DNA of 64,000 nucleotides, taken from the NCBI GenBank assembly GCA_017473265.1, contig JAFULQ010000026.1, forward strand, positions 62,001 to 126,000. The letters are read 5' to 3'. Positions 16,840-25,712 of this stretch are shown piece after piece. How positions within the stretch are numbered: the stretch's first letter is position 1; the number at the start of each line of letters is the position of its first letter. The position numbers were made by a program, and so were the translations under genes. The notes below the pieces were generated by a model, which was not told the origin of the DNA, made no database searches, and worked only from the letters and a program-made list of their open reading frames with translations. This stretch comes from Erysipelotrichaceae bacterium (lineage in GTDB: Bacteria; Bacillota_I; Bacilli_A; Erysipelotrichales; Erysipelotrichaceae).

Positions 16840-17711
16840 TATACAGACACCTTCCCAACTATTTTTTCATGTGGATCATATCCCACTAATTCCATATCTT
16901 CATATTTAAAATCACAAATATCTGTTACATCACGTTTCCATACCAATTTAGGTAAAGGTCTAGGCTCTCTAGCAATTTGCGTATGAATTTGTTCCATATG
17001 GTCATTATAAATATGTACATCACCAAAGGTATGTACCATTTCATAAGCCTCATAACCACATACTTTCGCTACCATTTCTAACAATAATGCATAAGACGCA
17101 ATATTAAAAGGCACACCTAAAAATACATCTGCACTTCTTTGATACAATTGCAAAGATAAACGTTTTTTATCACTTGAAACATAAAATTGCATAAATGCAT
17201 GACATGGAGGTAAAGCCATTTCATCCACTTGTGCAGGATTCCATGCACAAATCATATGTCTACGACTAAATGGATTGTTCTTTAAACCATCAATCAATTC
17301 CATTAATTGATCCTTACCAAAGAAATCTCTCCATTGTTTACCATATACAGGACCTAATTCCCCACATTTATTCGCAAATTCTTCATCTTGCTTAATCTTT
17401 TCAATAAATTCAGCCATAGTTTCCCCTTGGTAATCACTAGACTTTTGATATTTTACATAAGGCCATTCATTCCAAATACGTACTCCATTTAAAACTAATG
17501 GACGAATATTCGTACAACCTGAAATAAACCATAATAATTCAATAGCTACACTTTTAAAATGCACTTTTTTAGTTGTTAATAAAGGAAAACCTTTAGTTAA
17601 ATCATAACGTGTTTGATATCCAAAACAAGAAATCGTACCAGTACCTGTACGATCTGCTCTAGCTTGACCATTATTTAAAATATGATGACATAAATCTAAA
17701 TATTCTTTCAT
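16839..17711 (-). CDS. thyA: thymidylate synthase
   Basis: Methylates dUMP to dTMP with methylene-tetrahydrofolate. The 290 residues have the catalytic cysteine C170 in ALPPCHAFMQFYV, RRHMICAWNP, and QLYQRSADVFLGVPFNIASYALL. The long insert (residues 86-118) is of the Lactobacillus type. GAGG lies 8 bases before the ATG. It is first in the thyA-folA-plsC-pdp unit. Confidence 0.97.
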   Translation of the reverse strand: MKEYLDLCHHILNNGQARADRTGTGTISCFGYQTRYDLTKGFPLLTTKKVHFKSVAIELLWFISGCTNIRPLVLNGVRIWNEWPYVKYQKSSDYQGETMAEFIEKIKQDEEFANKCGELGPVYGKQWRDFFGKDQLMELIDGLKNNPFSRRHMICAWNPAQVDEMALPPCHAFMQFYVSSDKKRLSLQLYQRSADVFLGVPFNIASYALLLEMVAKVCGYEAYEMVHTFGDVHIYNDHMEQIHTQIAREPRPLPKLVWKRDVTDICDFKYEDMELVGYDPHEKIVGKVSV

Positions 17712-17742
17712 ACAAAAACCTCACTTATATATTAAGATTATA

Positions 17743-17768
17743 TAAAAAAAGTAGATGAAAATCTACTT
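17743..17768 (-). terminator. terminator after the SSB-like gene
   Basis: On the minus strand AAGTAGAT-tttc-ATCTACTT is followed by TTTTT. The stop codon of the SSB-like gene (17763-17765) lies in the first arm. Confidence 0.88.
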
Positions 17769-18071
17769 CTTGTTTGCAGATATAAAAGAGATATGTTCTG
17801 CAATTAACTTTATATCCTTTGCATCAACACTTGCACATTGAAATCTACCTTTGACAGCCACAATAGAACCAACTGTACACAGTTCTTTCATTTGTTCCGC
17901 AATCCCTTTCCAAGGACATACTTTTACATAATCAAACACATAACTTCCATCACTTTCAGTAAATGGACGTTCTACTTGTAAAATAAATGATATTTCTCTA
18001 CTACCTTTTTTATCTTTTTTCTCAATTGGCATACTATAAACTTTACCAATTACAACCACATGATTTAACAT
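17763..18071 (-). CDS. SSB-like OB-fold protein, short
   Basis: A 102-residue protein with the single-strand-DNA-binding OB pattern: MLNHVVVIGKVYS at the start, EISFILQVERPF, FDYVKVCPWKGIAEQM and VAVKGRFQ. It ends ISANKK and lacks the acidic DDDIPF-type tail that full SSB uses to recruit partners, so it is probably a second SSB-like protein and not the replicative SSB. I use the ATG at 18069-18071, five bases after GGAGGG. It stands alone between terminators. It could also act in competence or as a PriB-like factor; the target is unknown. Confidence 0.8.
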   Translation of the reverse strand: MLNHVVVIGKVYSMPIEKKDKKGSREISFILQVERPFTESDGSYVFDYVKVCPWKGIAEQMKELCTVGSIVAVKGRFQCASVDAKDIKLIAEHISFISANKK

Positions 18072-18156
18072 TTCATCCCTCCAGTACGGTAAGCATACTG
18101 AAAAAGATATAAGCAATCAAATCATTTAACTACACATATATTGATATTTATATACA

Positions 18157-18184
18157 AAAAAAGTAGACAATAAATGCCTACTTT
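18157..18184 (-). terminator. terminator after ymfH
   Basis: On the minus strand AAAGTAG and CTACTTT form a 7-bp stem around an 11-base loop, followed by TTTT. The ymfH stop codon (18183-18185) overlaps it. Confidence 0.75.
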
Positions 18185-19466
18185 ATTCATTTTTATTATA
18201 AATTTCAGTTACACAATAATTCGATAAATCCAAACACTTCCAAGCTTGTAAAATATCATCTAATGTAATTGATTCAATAATTTCTAATATGTCATACATA
18301 TTCATATCCAAAAATGCATTACGAATATAATTGATACCAATGCTTTCTTGATTATCAAATATGCGAACATACATACCATAATAACGACGCTTAATTTGTT
18401 CTAAAATATCCTCATTCATAAATGTTTCATTCATAATCTCTAATTGTCTTTGAATAAATAATTGCAATTCATCCTTTTCCATTTCTGCATAGAACAATAA
18501 GAACGCATAATCCTTACCAAAATCAATTTCATAACCAAAGAAATCATTAATAATTCCTTCATCCAACCATCTTTGATAATCATCATTTAAATTCGAAAAA
18601 TAACTTTCTAACAAGAAACGAATTGCCCATTCTGCTTTTACTCTATCTTTTGTAGAACCATCATATGGTTGTAATTTATAAGCAATAGAACTTTTAGGAC
18701 ATGTTACATCCATTGGTAAAGCAAAGTCTTTACGACAAACTTCTTTTGGCTCTTTAAAATCTTTTGTAAATACATCCATTGGCTTTGTAAATGCTTTTTG
18801 ACTTTGATTATCTTTCACCATATCCATCACTTCTTGTGGATCTAATGAAGTAATCGCAATAAAAAGCATTTGTTTTGGATGATAATGAATGGCATGACAA
18901 TTTCTTAAATCTTCTACTGTTGTACTAGATACTGTTTCAGCAATACCACCAATATCCATATTTAATGGATGATAATGATACATAGACTTAAATGATTCAA
19001 ACAACAAACGAGTATCTGGCATTTGCATATACATATTCAATTCTTGAATAATAATACCCTTTTCTTTTTCAACTGATTCTTCACTAATGTGTAAATCTTG
19101 TACAAAGTCTAATAATAAATTCACTTCTTCTTTTACATCTTTACTTGTTGTAGAAAAGTAATACACTGTCTCATTATATGATGTAAACGCATTTACATTA
19201 GCTCCTAATTTAGAGAATTGTTCCATTACATCGCCTTGTTCACTTTCAAACATTTTGTGCTCTAAAAAATGGGCAATTCCACTTGGAAAAGTAATAGCAT
19301 TACCCTCTTTATCTACTTCTTCAAAGTGTAATGATCCATAAGGTGTCGCAAATAGAAAATGCGAATTTTGAAAATTCGGTTTATGCCAAACAACGACTTG
19401 TAAACCATTGCTCAACGTTTTTTCATAAAATGTTTCATCATAACGTTCATTATAACTCTTCCTCAT
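18183..19466 (-). CDS. ymfH: M16 family peptidase YmfH-like (active subunit)
   Basis: Zinc peptidase of the M16/insulinase family. The 427 residues hold the inverted zinc motif HxxEH in GIAHFLEHKMFES (about residues 65-69) and the downstream glutamate region, followed by the second M16 domain. The upstream neighbour ymfF lacks this motif, so the two probably form a heterodimer with one active site, as in mitochondrial processing peptidase. The genes overlap by 17 bases. Same order as ymfF-ymfH of Bacillus; in Enterococcus and others the pair processes peptide pheromones, which is only a possibility here. Confidence 0.92.
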   Translation of the reverse strand: MRKSYNERYDETFYEKTLSNGLQVVVWHKPNFQNSHFLFATPYGSLHFEEVDKEGNAITFPSGIAHFLEHKMFESEQGDVMEQFSKLGANVNAFTSYNETVYYFSTTSKDVKEEVNLLLDFVQDLHISEESVEKEKGIIIQELNMYMQMPDTRLLFESFKSMYHYHPLNMDIGGIAETVSSTTVEDLRNCHAIHYHPKQMLFIAITSLDPQEVMDMVKDNQSQKAFTKPMDVFTKDFKEPKEVCRKDFALPMDVTCPKSSIAYKLQPYDGSTKDRVKAEWAIRFLLESYFSNLNDDYQRWLDEGIINDFFGYEIDFGKDYAFLLFYAEMEKDELQLFIQRQLEIMNETFMNEDILEQIKRRYYGMYVRIFDNQESIGINYIRNAFLDMNMYDILEIIESITLDDILQAWKCLDLSNYCVTEIYNKNE

Positions 19467-20700
19467 TCACATTCTCCTGTTCTAATACAAATGTATATTG
19501 TAACTGTAATTGATTGGCTACGCGAACCAAATCATCACTAGAAACTTGATCAATACCTGCAATAAAATCAGTTAAAGATTGATTTTTATGTAATAAGCGA
19601 TTTTGATATCCTAACCCAATCAAACTTGATACACTATCTTCAATCGTTAATAAACCATTCTTCAACATTTCTTTCGTTGTTACTACTAATTCATCAGTAA
19701 ACTCATGCTTTTGTAGACGTTGTAATTGCTCTTGAATTAAAGATAAAACTAAATCTACCTTATCAACATCAATACCCGTTTGCACAACCAAAGCTCCATC
19801 ATACGCAATAATGGAAGAATATATAGAATAACATAAACTTCGTTTTTCACGAACTTCTTGGAATAAATAAGAAGTTGGGAAAGCACCAAACATACCATTT
19901 AGAACACGTAATGTCCAATAATCTTCATCTTGAATCGTAATACCTGTACGATACAATATTGATAAAATCGATTGTTGAATATCCTTTTTCTCACTAGACA
20001 TCTTATACTCTTGTAATTGAATTTTGTAAAAACTATCAAATTCTTGATGACTAGTAAAATGAAAATATTCATTACATAATGCAATTACTTCTTCTTCATT
20101 TACATCACCAATCACAAAGATATCAATTTGATTCTTATATAATAAACCAGTATATTCATTTTTAACATCTTCTAAAGTTACTTTTTCAATTACATCCAAA
20201 TCACCCGCCGCATGAATACTTAATGTATCCCCTTTAGCTCCTTCTTCCAATAACTTTTTAGAAGCATAAGAAGATGGTGTATCCAACAAACGTTCAAACT
20301 TCTCTTTTAAAATACGTTTTGCCTCTTGAAAAGTCGTTTCATTTAATAATGGTTTTTCAAGAACTTCATATAACAATTCAAATTGTTCTTTTAATAACGA
20401 TTGTTTTGTATAACGTTCATTTAATACTTGAGACTTAATTTCTAATACATGACCCTTACCATATCCTGTAACTTTATAATACAAATTCGCACCATATAAA
20501 TAATCTAACTGCTTTTGCAATTTTAACTTTGTATCATATGTACTTGTACGATCCACTAACATCATTCCTAAAAGCGAACGTAAAGTAGGACACACTTTAG
20601 TAAATGGTGTTAAAAAACGTACCGAAACAGTAACATCTTTAAATTTATTTGTATTTTCAATATGCAAACAAACACCATGATTTAATTGTATTTTACGCAT
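19450..20700 (-). CDS. ymfF: M16 family peptidase-like protein YmfF (no zinc motif)
   Basis: A 416-residue M16-fold protein. Where YmfH has HFLEH this one reads RSLLGMMLVD, so zinc cannot be bound and it should be the structural partner. The second domain carries FGAFPTSYLFQEVREKRSLCYSIYS, the conserved R/Y region of the M16 family, which could complete the active site of YmfH. Start: ATG at 20698-20700 with GGAGG nine bases upstream; an earlier in-frame start lacks a ribosome site. Confidence 0.9.
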   Translation of the reverse strand: MRKIQLNHGVCLHIENTNKFKDVTVSVRFLTPFTKVCPTLRSLLGMMLVDRTSTYDTKLKLQKQLDYLYGANLYYKVTGYGKGHVLEIKSQVLNERYTKQSLLKEQFELLYEVLEKPLLNETTFQEAKRILKEKFERLLDTPSSYASKKLLEEGAKGDTLSIHAAGDLDVIEKVTLEDVKNEYTGLLYKNQIDIFVIGDVNEEEVIALCNEYFHFTSHQEFDSFYKIQLQEYKMSSEKKDIQQSILSILYRTGITIQDEDYWTLRVLNGMFGAFPTSYLFQEVREKRSLCYSIYSSIIAYDGALVVQTGIDVDKVDLVLSLIQEQLQRLQKHEFTDELVVTTKEMLKNGLLTIEDSVSSLIGLGYQNRLLHKNQSLTDFIAGIDQVSSDDLVRVANQLQLQYTFVLEQENVNEEEL

Positions 20701-20777
20701 ATATCTAACCTCCAATATCATTAGTATAACCAACAAACACGTTTTAAAGCATTATATACTGATTCTACATCTTTTGC

Positions 20778-20802
20778 AAAAAAAACGGGTTATAAAACCC
20801 GT
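20778..20802 (-). terminator. terminator after SIS-isomerase gene
   Basis: On the minus strand ACGGGTT-ttat-AACCCGT is followed by TTTTTTT. It ends the nanE operon. Confidence 0.93.
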
Positions 20803-20806
20803 CTTA

Positions 20807-21559
20807 TTATAAGTTACGAATACGACTATGATATTTATCAACAATATAGCCATTATGACTATTTACACGATCCGCAAAGTTTGCTTTTAAACTACCATTC
20901 AAATATACATCTGGTTGAATACCACGTTTTACTAATAATTCAACCGCATACGCAAACATAGAATTTTGAATAAATAGGAATGGAATAGATGAAGTAGATC
21001 CAACTGGAATATCAAATCCTTCAATTTCCATCGCACTATCACCAATTTCAGAACAGTTAGAAATAACTACATCACCAAAATCTTTTAATTTCTTACCTGT
21101 ACTATGTTTTGGTTTTAAATATTCAGAATACGCAACATTAGTCATAACAATTGTTGGAATTCCTCTTTCTTGACAAGTTCTAGCAACATCAATCGCAACT
21201 GCTTTATTACCTGAGTTAGAAATACAAATCATAATATCAGGTGTTTGCACTTTATGATAATCCACGATCATTTGACCATAGCCTTCTAAACTTTCTACAT
21301 TACCAGCTTTTGTAATTTCAGACATACCACTTACACTAGGTTCCAAAATAGCATGTACATTCCCTAAAGTAGCTGCACGCCAGAATACATCTTCAGAAAT
21401 TAAATGTGAATGTCCACATCCAAAGATACGAACAATACCACCCTTTTCATAACAATCCGCAATTAATTCTGCACCTTTTTTAATATTTTCAACTTGTGTA
21501 TCTCTTACTTTTTGTACAATTTCAAGTTCCTTTACAAAATAACGTTCCCAAGCTTCCAT
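20807..21559 (-). CDS. SIS-domain sugar isomerase-like protein (UPF0309 type)
   Basis: A 250-residue protein with a phosphosugar-binding SIS domain: RIFGCGHSHLISEDVFWRA and ISNSGNKAVAIDVA (sugar-phosphate loops), then GSTSSIPFLFIQNSMF. Members of this UPF0309-like group bind phosphosugars, but their reaction is not established. It follows nanE after 3 bases and the pair shares a promoter and terminator, so its substrate is likely an amino-sugar phosphate such as N-acetylglucosamine 6-phosphate or MurNAc 6-phosphate. That is inference from context. Confidence 0.85.
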   Translation of the reverse strand: MEAWERYFVKELEIVQKVRDTQVENIKKGAELIADCYEKGGIVRIFGCGHSHLISEDVFWRAATLGNVHAILEPSVSGMSEITKAGNVESLEGYGQMIVDYHKVQTPDIMICISNSGNKAVAIDVARTCQERGIPTIVMTNVAYSEYLKPKHSTGKKLKDFGDVVISNCSEIGDSAMEIEGFDIPVGSTSSIPFLFIQNSMFAYAVELLVKRGIQPDVYLNGSLKANFADRVNSHNGYIVDKYHSRIRNL

Positions 21560-21562
21560 TTT

Positions 21563-22294
21563 CTATTTCTCCTTTGACTGTTCAGCATCATACAATAATG
21601 ATTGTACAATTTTCTTTGGCGATGTAATTGAAGTACCTACAACAATTGTTGTTGCACCAGCTTCAAAACCTTTTACTAAATGTTCGCCTTTACTATAACG
21701 ACCTTCTGCCACGATATGTTCAACACCATTTGCTTTTAATTCTCTAATGATGTCATAATCTGGCTCTGGAGTAGGAATAGTTCCAAATACGATAGGATTT
21801 TTACTATATGGTGTATAACCTGATAATGTTGTACCAACCATATCTGCACCATAACTATAGGCTTTAACACCTTCTTCAGCAGTAGAAATATCCGCAATAA
21901 CAACTAAATTAGGATATTTCGCTTTGATTTGATGAATAAATTCTTCTAATGTTAAATCATCATAACGTGGACGCATTGTACCATCAATCGCAACCGCATC
22001 AGCTCCATCTTTAACCAACATATCTACTTCCTTCATTGTTGGTGTAATACGGAAATCATATGGAATTTCTGGATGTGCAACTTTATGAATTCCAATAACA
22101 GGTACATCCACCATTTCACGAATGGCCTTTAAATTAGCCCAGTTAGTACGAATAGCACTTGCGCCTCCAGCAACACAAGAATTCGCTACATAAGCCATTG
22201 CTGTTGGATTAGCCATCTCAGGATTAATATCACCTGGATAATCATTACCAGCATAACAAGAAACTATAATACCGCCTTTAAGTTTTTCTATCAT
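21563..22294 (-). CDS. nanE: N-acetylmannosamine-6-phosphate 2-epimerase
   Basis: Converts ManNAc 6-phosphate to GlcNAc 6-phosphate in sialic acid and ManNAc use. The 243-residue TIM barrel has GGIIVSCYAGNDYPGD, VAIDGTMRPR and HIVAEGRYSKGEHLVKGFEAGATTIVVGTSIT, all typical of NanE. No nanA, nanK or transporter is nearby, so the pathway is incomplete in this window. Upstream lies a sigma-A-like promoter whose -35 is inside a perfect 8-bp palindrome (22333-22352), suggesting repression. The pair interrupts the otherwise Bacillus-like spoIIIE to ymfF order. Confidence 0.92.
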   Translation of the reverse strand: MIEKLKGGIIVSCYAGNDYPGDINPEMANPTAMAYVANSCVAGGASAIRTNWANLKAIREMVDVPVIGIHKVAHPEIPYDFRITPTMKEVDMLVKDGADAVAIDGTMRPRYDDLTLEEFIHQIKAKYPNLVVIADISTAEEGVKAYSYGADMVGTTLSGYTPYSKNPIVFGTIPTPEPDYDIIRELKANGVEHIVAEGRYSKGEHLVKGFEAGATTIVVGTSITSPKKIVQSLLYDAEQSKEK

Positions 22295-22317
22295 AAGAAA
22301 ACCTCCTCTTATACTTA

Positions 22318-22352
22318 ATTATATACGCCCACCAACTTGATATGTCAAGTTG
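22318..22352 (-). promoter_or_regulatory. nanE promoter with palindromic operator
   Basis: On the minus strand: consensus -35 TTGACA (22343-22348), then -10 TATATA at 17 bases (22320-22325) or TATAAT at 19 (22318-22323). The -35 sits inside the perfect inverted repeat CAACTTGA-cata-TCAAGTTG (22333-22352). No T-tract follows, so this is not a terminator. A repressor bound there would block polymerase. Confidence 0.65.
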
Positions 22353-22354
22353 TA

Positions 22355-22392
22355 ATATAAAAATGGAAAAGATTAATTACTAACCTTTTCCA
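22355..22392 (-). terminator. terminator after the BMP lipoprotein gene
   Basis: On the minus strand TGGAAAAG and CTTTTCCA form an 8-bp stem with a 13-base loop, followed by TTTTTAT. The stop codon of the lipoprotein gene lies in the loop. Confidence 0.75.
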
Positions 22393-23458
22393 CTTTCACA
22401 TTCTTTAATTCTAATTTATCCCAAGTAATGGAATCATCATCCAATAACACCAAATCATTTGTACTAATACGATCACGGAATCCCATATACAAACGCTCTG
22501 AAGATAATTTCAAATAGTTCATATCATAATCAATGGATTGTACCCCATCATAGATACCAAACATCATATTAGTTTCAGCATTATTCGTTTTATCTAAATA
22601 ATTTAAAGCCGCTTTTAATAATGATGAATAATCAATACGAATGGTAATTACATCATTTTCACTAGCTCTATCATTCGCAACATATGCAACATATTCAAAA
22701 CCAGAACGATATGTATAATCCTCAATCACTTCATACAATGTATTTCCTAAATAAAAGAATACATCAACTTTTGTTTGGAAAGCTAAAGCAACATCTGTTT
22801 GAATATCTTCAAACTTTACATTTTCAAAATCATAAATATAGAAATTAACTGCTTTTTTAGAAATCTTTTCTTTATTATTTACAACTTCAACAACTTCAAT
22901 TGTCTCACAAGCATCTTCCAACCCTTGTAAAATACCACTAATATATCGTTCTTCTACTTTATTAGAGAAATTAGAAGAATAACCAAAGCTATCATAATCC
23001 TCATTTGCTAACATATATCCCGCAATATAACCTGTTTCATACGGATTAAAACTTGCAGAATACACATTTTTAACATCTCCTAATACTGTTTCATCAATAT
23101 ATGTATCTAACACAATAAACTTACATTCAGGATAATTTGCATGCACTTCTAATAAAACAGTAAAAAAATCATAAGGAATTACAAATGTATTCGCACCTGT
23201 TTTAATTGCTAAATCAATAGTGTTAATAAAAGTATCTCTTTTTACATCACGTAATTGATACGCTGTATATTGTTTAGATGCACTAACTGTATAATCTTCT
23301 AGTGCACGAGTAATTGCTTCTAAATAACCCGGTCCATCGTCATTATTGTAATAGCCAATATACGCAATTTCACCTTCAGGCTTTTTAGTAACTTGTTCAC
23401 ACCCACACAAAGATAAACACATAAATGCACAGCATAATAATAGGAATATTTTCTTCAT
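22373..23458 (-). CDS. BMP-family substrate-binding lipoprotein (Med/PnrA-like)
   Basis: A 361-residue lipoprotein: signal peptide with lipobox ending in C20 (LCGC), then a periplasmic-binding fold of the basic membrane protein type with EIAYIGYYNNDDGPGYLEAI, YETGYIAGYMLA and a later YVANDRA. The family usually binds nucleosides for an ABC importer, but no transporter genes are adjacent; it follows ftsK after 8 bases. Bacillus Med, a BMP protein that affects competence, is another regulatory member, so a non-transport role is possible. AGGAGG precedes the ATG. Confidence 0.82.
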   Translation of the reverse strand: MKKIFLLLCCAFMCLSLCGCEQVTKKPEGEIAYIGYYNNDDGPGYLEAITRALEDYTVSASKQYTAYQLRDVKRDTFINTIDLAIKTGANTFVIPYDFFTVLLEVHANYPECKFIVLDTYIDETVLGDVKNVYSASFNPYETGYIAGYMLANEDYDSFGYSSNFSNKVEERYISGILQGLEDACETIEVVEVVNNKEKISKKAVNFYIYDFENVKFEDIQTDVALAFQTKVDVFFYLGNTLYEVIEDYTYRSGFEYVAYVANDRASENDVITIRIDYSSLLKAALNYLDKTNNAETNMMFGIYDGVQSIDYDMNYLKLSSERLYMGFRDRISTNDLVLLDDDSITWDKLELKNVKVEKVSN

Positions 23459-23466
23459 AGATCCTC

Positions 23467-25701
23467 CTATTCTTCAAGTGATTTCACAAACACTTCACGA
23501 GGCTTACTTCCTTGAGCAGGACCAATAACCCCTTCTTGTTGTAACATATCAATAATTTTAGCAGCACGGTTATAACCAAAACCAAATCTTCTTTGCAATA
23601 AAGAAGTACTAGCTTTCTGTTCCATAACTACAAACTTTACAACTTCATCATACATTGGATCTTGAGGAGTATTTCTAAAGCCACTATTTTCAGATGGCTC
23701 ATCTAAGATGACAAAGGCATCATCAAAGAATGGTTTTGCTTGTTCAGATACATAATTAGTAATACGTTCTACCTCTTGATCAGAAACATATACCCCTTGA
23801 ACACGGATAGGACTAGATTCACCCATTGGTACATATAACATATCTCCATAACCTAATAAACGTTCTGCACCAACTTGATCTAAAATTGTACGAGAATCGA
23901 TTCCACTTGATACTGCAAACGCAATACGAGAAGGTACGTTATTTTTAATAGTACCAGTAATAACATCCGTACTTGGACGTTGTGTCGCAACAACTAAATG
24001 AATACCTGCAGCACGTGCCAATTGCGTAATACGTTGAATATATCCTTCCACTTCTTTACCAGCTACATTCATTAAATCCGCTAATTCATCAATAATAACT
24101 ACAATATATGGCATCGCCTTTAAATTTGCTTCAGGATGCTTTTTCACATAGTCATTATATTCACTAATTTTACGAACTCCTAATTTAGAGAATGTATCAT
24201 AACGTTGATCCATACGAGTACAAATAATTTCTAAAGCTCTAGCCGCTTCTTTACTATCTGAAATAACCGGACCAATTAAATGAGGTACCTTATGATACAT
24301 TGTAAATTCAACCTTCTTAGGGTCAATTAATAACATCTTCAATTCCGCAGGAGTTGTACGTAATAATAATGAACAAATAATAGAGTTCATACATACAGAT
24401 TTACCACTACCTGTAGAACCAGCAATTAATAAGTGTGGCATACGATCCAATTCACAATACACAGGATTTCCTAATAAATCCTTACCTAAAACCACTAATA
24501 GTTTTTTATCTTTTTTATCTGCAGGAATCAAATCACATAACTCTCGCATTTTAACCATCGTGTTTTCAACATTAGGGATTTCAACACCAACACCATTTCT
24601 ACCAGGAATAGGTGCTTCAATACGAATATTCTTCGCCGCTAATTCCATTTTAATATTGTCTTGTAAATTTAAAATCTTATTTACTTTAACACCAACATCT
24701 GGCTTAATAACAAACTTTGTTACTGCAGGACCAATAATTGTTTCCACTAAAGTTGTAGGAATTGAGAACTGCGCTAAAATATCAACCAATTGTTTACCTT
24801 TAGTCTTCGCAGCTAATTCATTATTACGACTCTTCGTTTGTACTGCACGATCCAACATTTTCGCAAGAGTTGGTAATTTATAATCCGAATAATCATCATA
24901 ACGTTGTGTTTGAGGCAATGGCGCTTTTTCATCTGTTGTTTCCTCTTTTTTAACTTCAACAACAGGCTCTTCCACCTTTACTTCTTCCTCAACAAACACT
25001 TCTTCCTCTTCATCTTCTTCAATAACAAAAGCTCCTTGTTGAGGCACTTTAGAGGTAATATTAATAAATTCAATTTCTGGTTCCTCATAATCCTCTTCTT
25101 CAACAACAACCTTTCTTGCAGGCTTCTTAGCCTTTTTATTTTTAGGCTGATGAAAAAGAGATTGGATACGACCCTTCAAATCAGAAAAATACTTACGATC
25201 AATTAATAATAAGATTGCTAATACAAATAAAGCAACAATCACTACCCAAGTACCTGTAACATCCACCAAACTTGAAGTTACAAAATACAAACAAGCACCA
25301 AATAAACCACCTTGAAGTAGTGCTTCTTGTCCTTTTAACACAAGAATTCCATTATTCCAAAACATTTGAAAAGCTTCTTTACCAATTACTTTACTTTCAG
25401 GAATGGCAGTCCATAATAATAAGGCAACTAAGATAAAACTAATACCCAAATACATTCTTGATTTTAATTCTGGTAATTGTTTTCTAAAAATAATGTACAC
25501 TCCAGCAAGTAAGATCAATGCAAAAACTACTGCATAATACGTACCGAACAAAAAGGTCATTACATTAGCTAACAATGCACCAAGAAAACCACTTTTCATA
25601 ATACCAATCAAAGATACAGTAATCATAATAATGGCATAGATATATAAGAAGATTTCTTGTTCAAGAGATTCTGTTTTTTTCTTCTTTCTGTGTTTTGCCA
25701 T
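23467..25701 (-). CDS. ftsK: DNA translocase FtsK/SpoIIIE
   Basis: Hexameric DNA pump that clears the septum; in spore formers it also moves the forespore chromosome. The 744 residues consist of four membrane segments (about 18-36, 41-72, 83-100, 131-166), an acidic linker (200-256, many E and D), the motor with P-loop GSTGSGKSV (428-436) and VVIIDELADLM, and a C-terminal gamma winged helix that reads KOPS-like DNA sites. No second FtsK is in the window, so it may serve both division and sporulation. Position after rnj matches Bacillus spoIIIE. Confidence 0.95.
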   Translation of the reverse strand: MAKHRKKKKTESLEQEIFLYIYAIIMITVSLIGIMKSGFLGALLANVMTFLFGTYYAVVFALILLAGVYIIFRKQLPELKSRMYLGISFILVALLLWTAIPESKVIGKEAFQMFWNNGILVLKGQEALLQGGLFGACLYFVTSSLVDVTGTWVVIVALFVLAILLLIDRKYFSDLKGRIQSLFHQPKNKKAKKPARKVVVEEEDYEEPEIEFINITSKVPQQGAFVIEEDEEEEVFVEEEVKVEEPVVEVKKEETTDEKAPLPQTQRYDDYSDYKLPTLAKMLDRAVQTKSRNNELAAKTKGKQLVDILAQFSIPTTLVETIIGPAVTKFVIKPDVGVKVNKILNLQDNIKMELAAKNIRIEAPIPGRNGVGVEIPNVENTMVKMRELCDLIPADKKDKKLLVVLGKDLLGNPVYCELDRMPHLLIAGSTGSGKSVCMNSIICSLLLRTTPAELKMLLIDPKKVEFTMYHKVPHLIGPVISDSKEAARALEIICTRMDQRYDTFSKLGVRKISEYNDYVKKHPEANLKAMPYIVVIIDELADLMNVAGKEVEGYIQRITQLARAAGIHLVVATQRPSTDVITGTIKNNVPSRIAFAVSSGIDSRTILDQVGAERLLGYGDMLYVPMGESSPIRVQGVYVSDQEVERITNYVSEQAKPFFDDAFVILDEPSENSGFRNTPQDPMYDEVVKFVVMEQKASTSLLQRRFGFGYNRAAKIIDMLQQEGVIGPAQGSKPREVFVKSLEE

Positions 25702-25712
25702 AAAAATCCTTT

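Noticed and set aside
18072-18116. 15-residue extension of the SSB-like protein
   Set aside because: The internal ATG has a perfect GGAGGG at good spacing and matches SSB starts.
24904-25206. Phe/Asn-rich frame on the plus strand
   Set aside because: It mirrors the acidic Glu/Lys linker of ftsK, which explains its odd composition.
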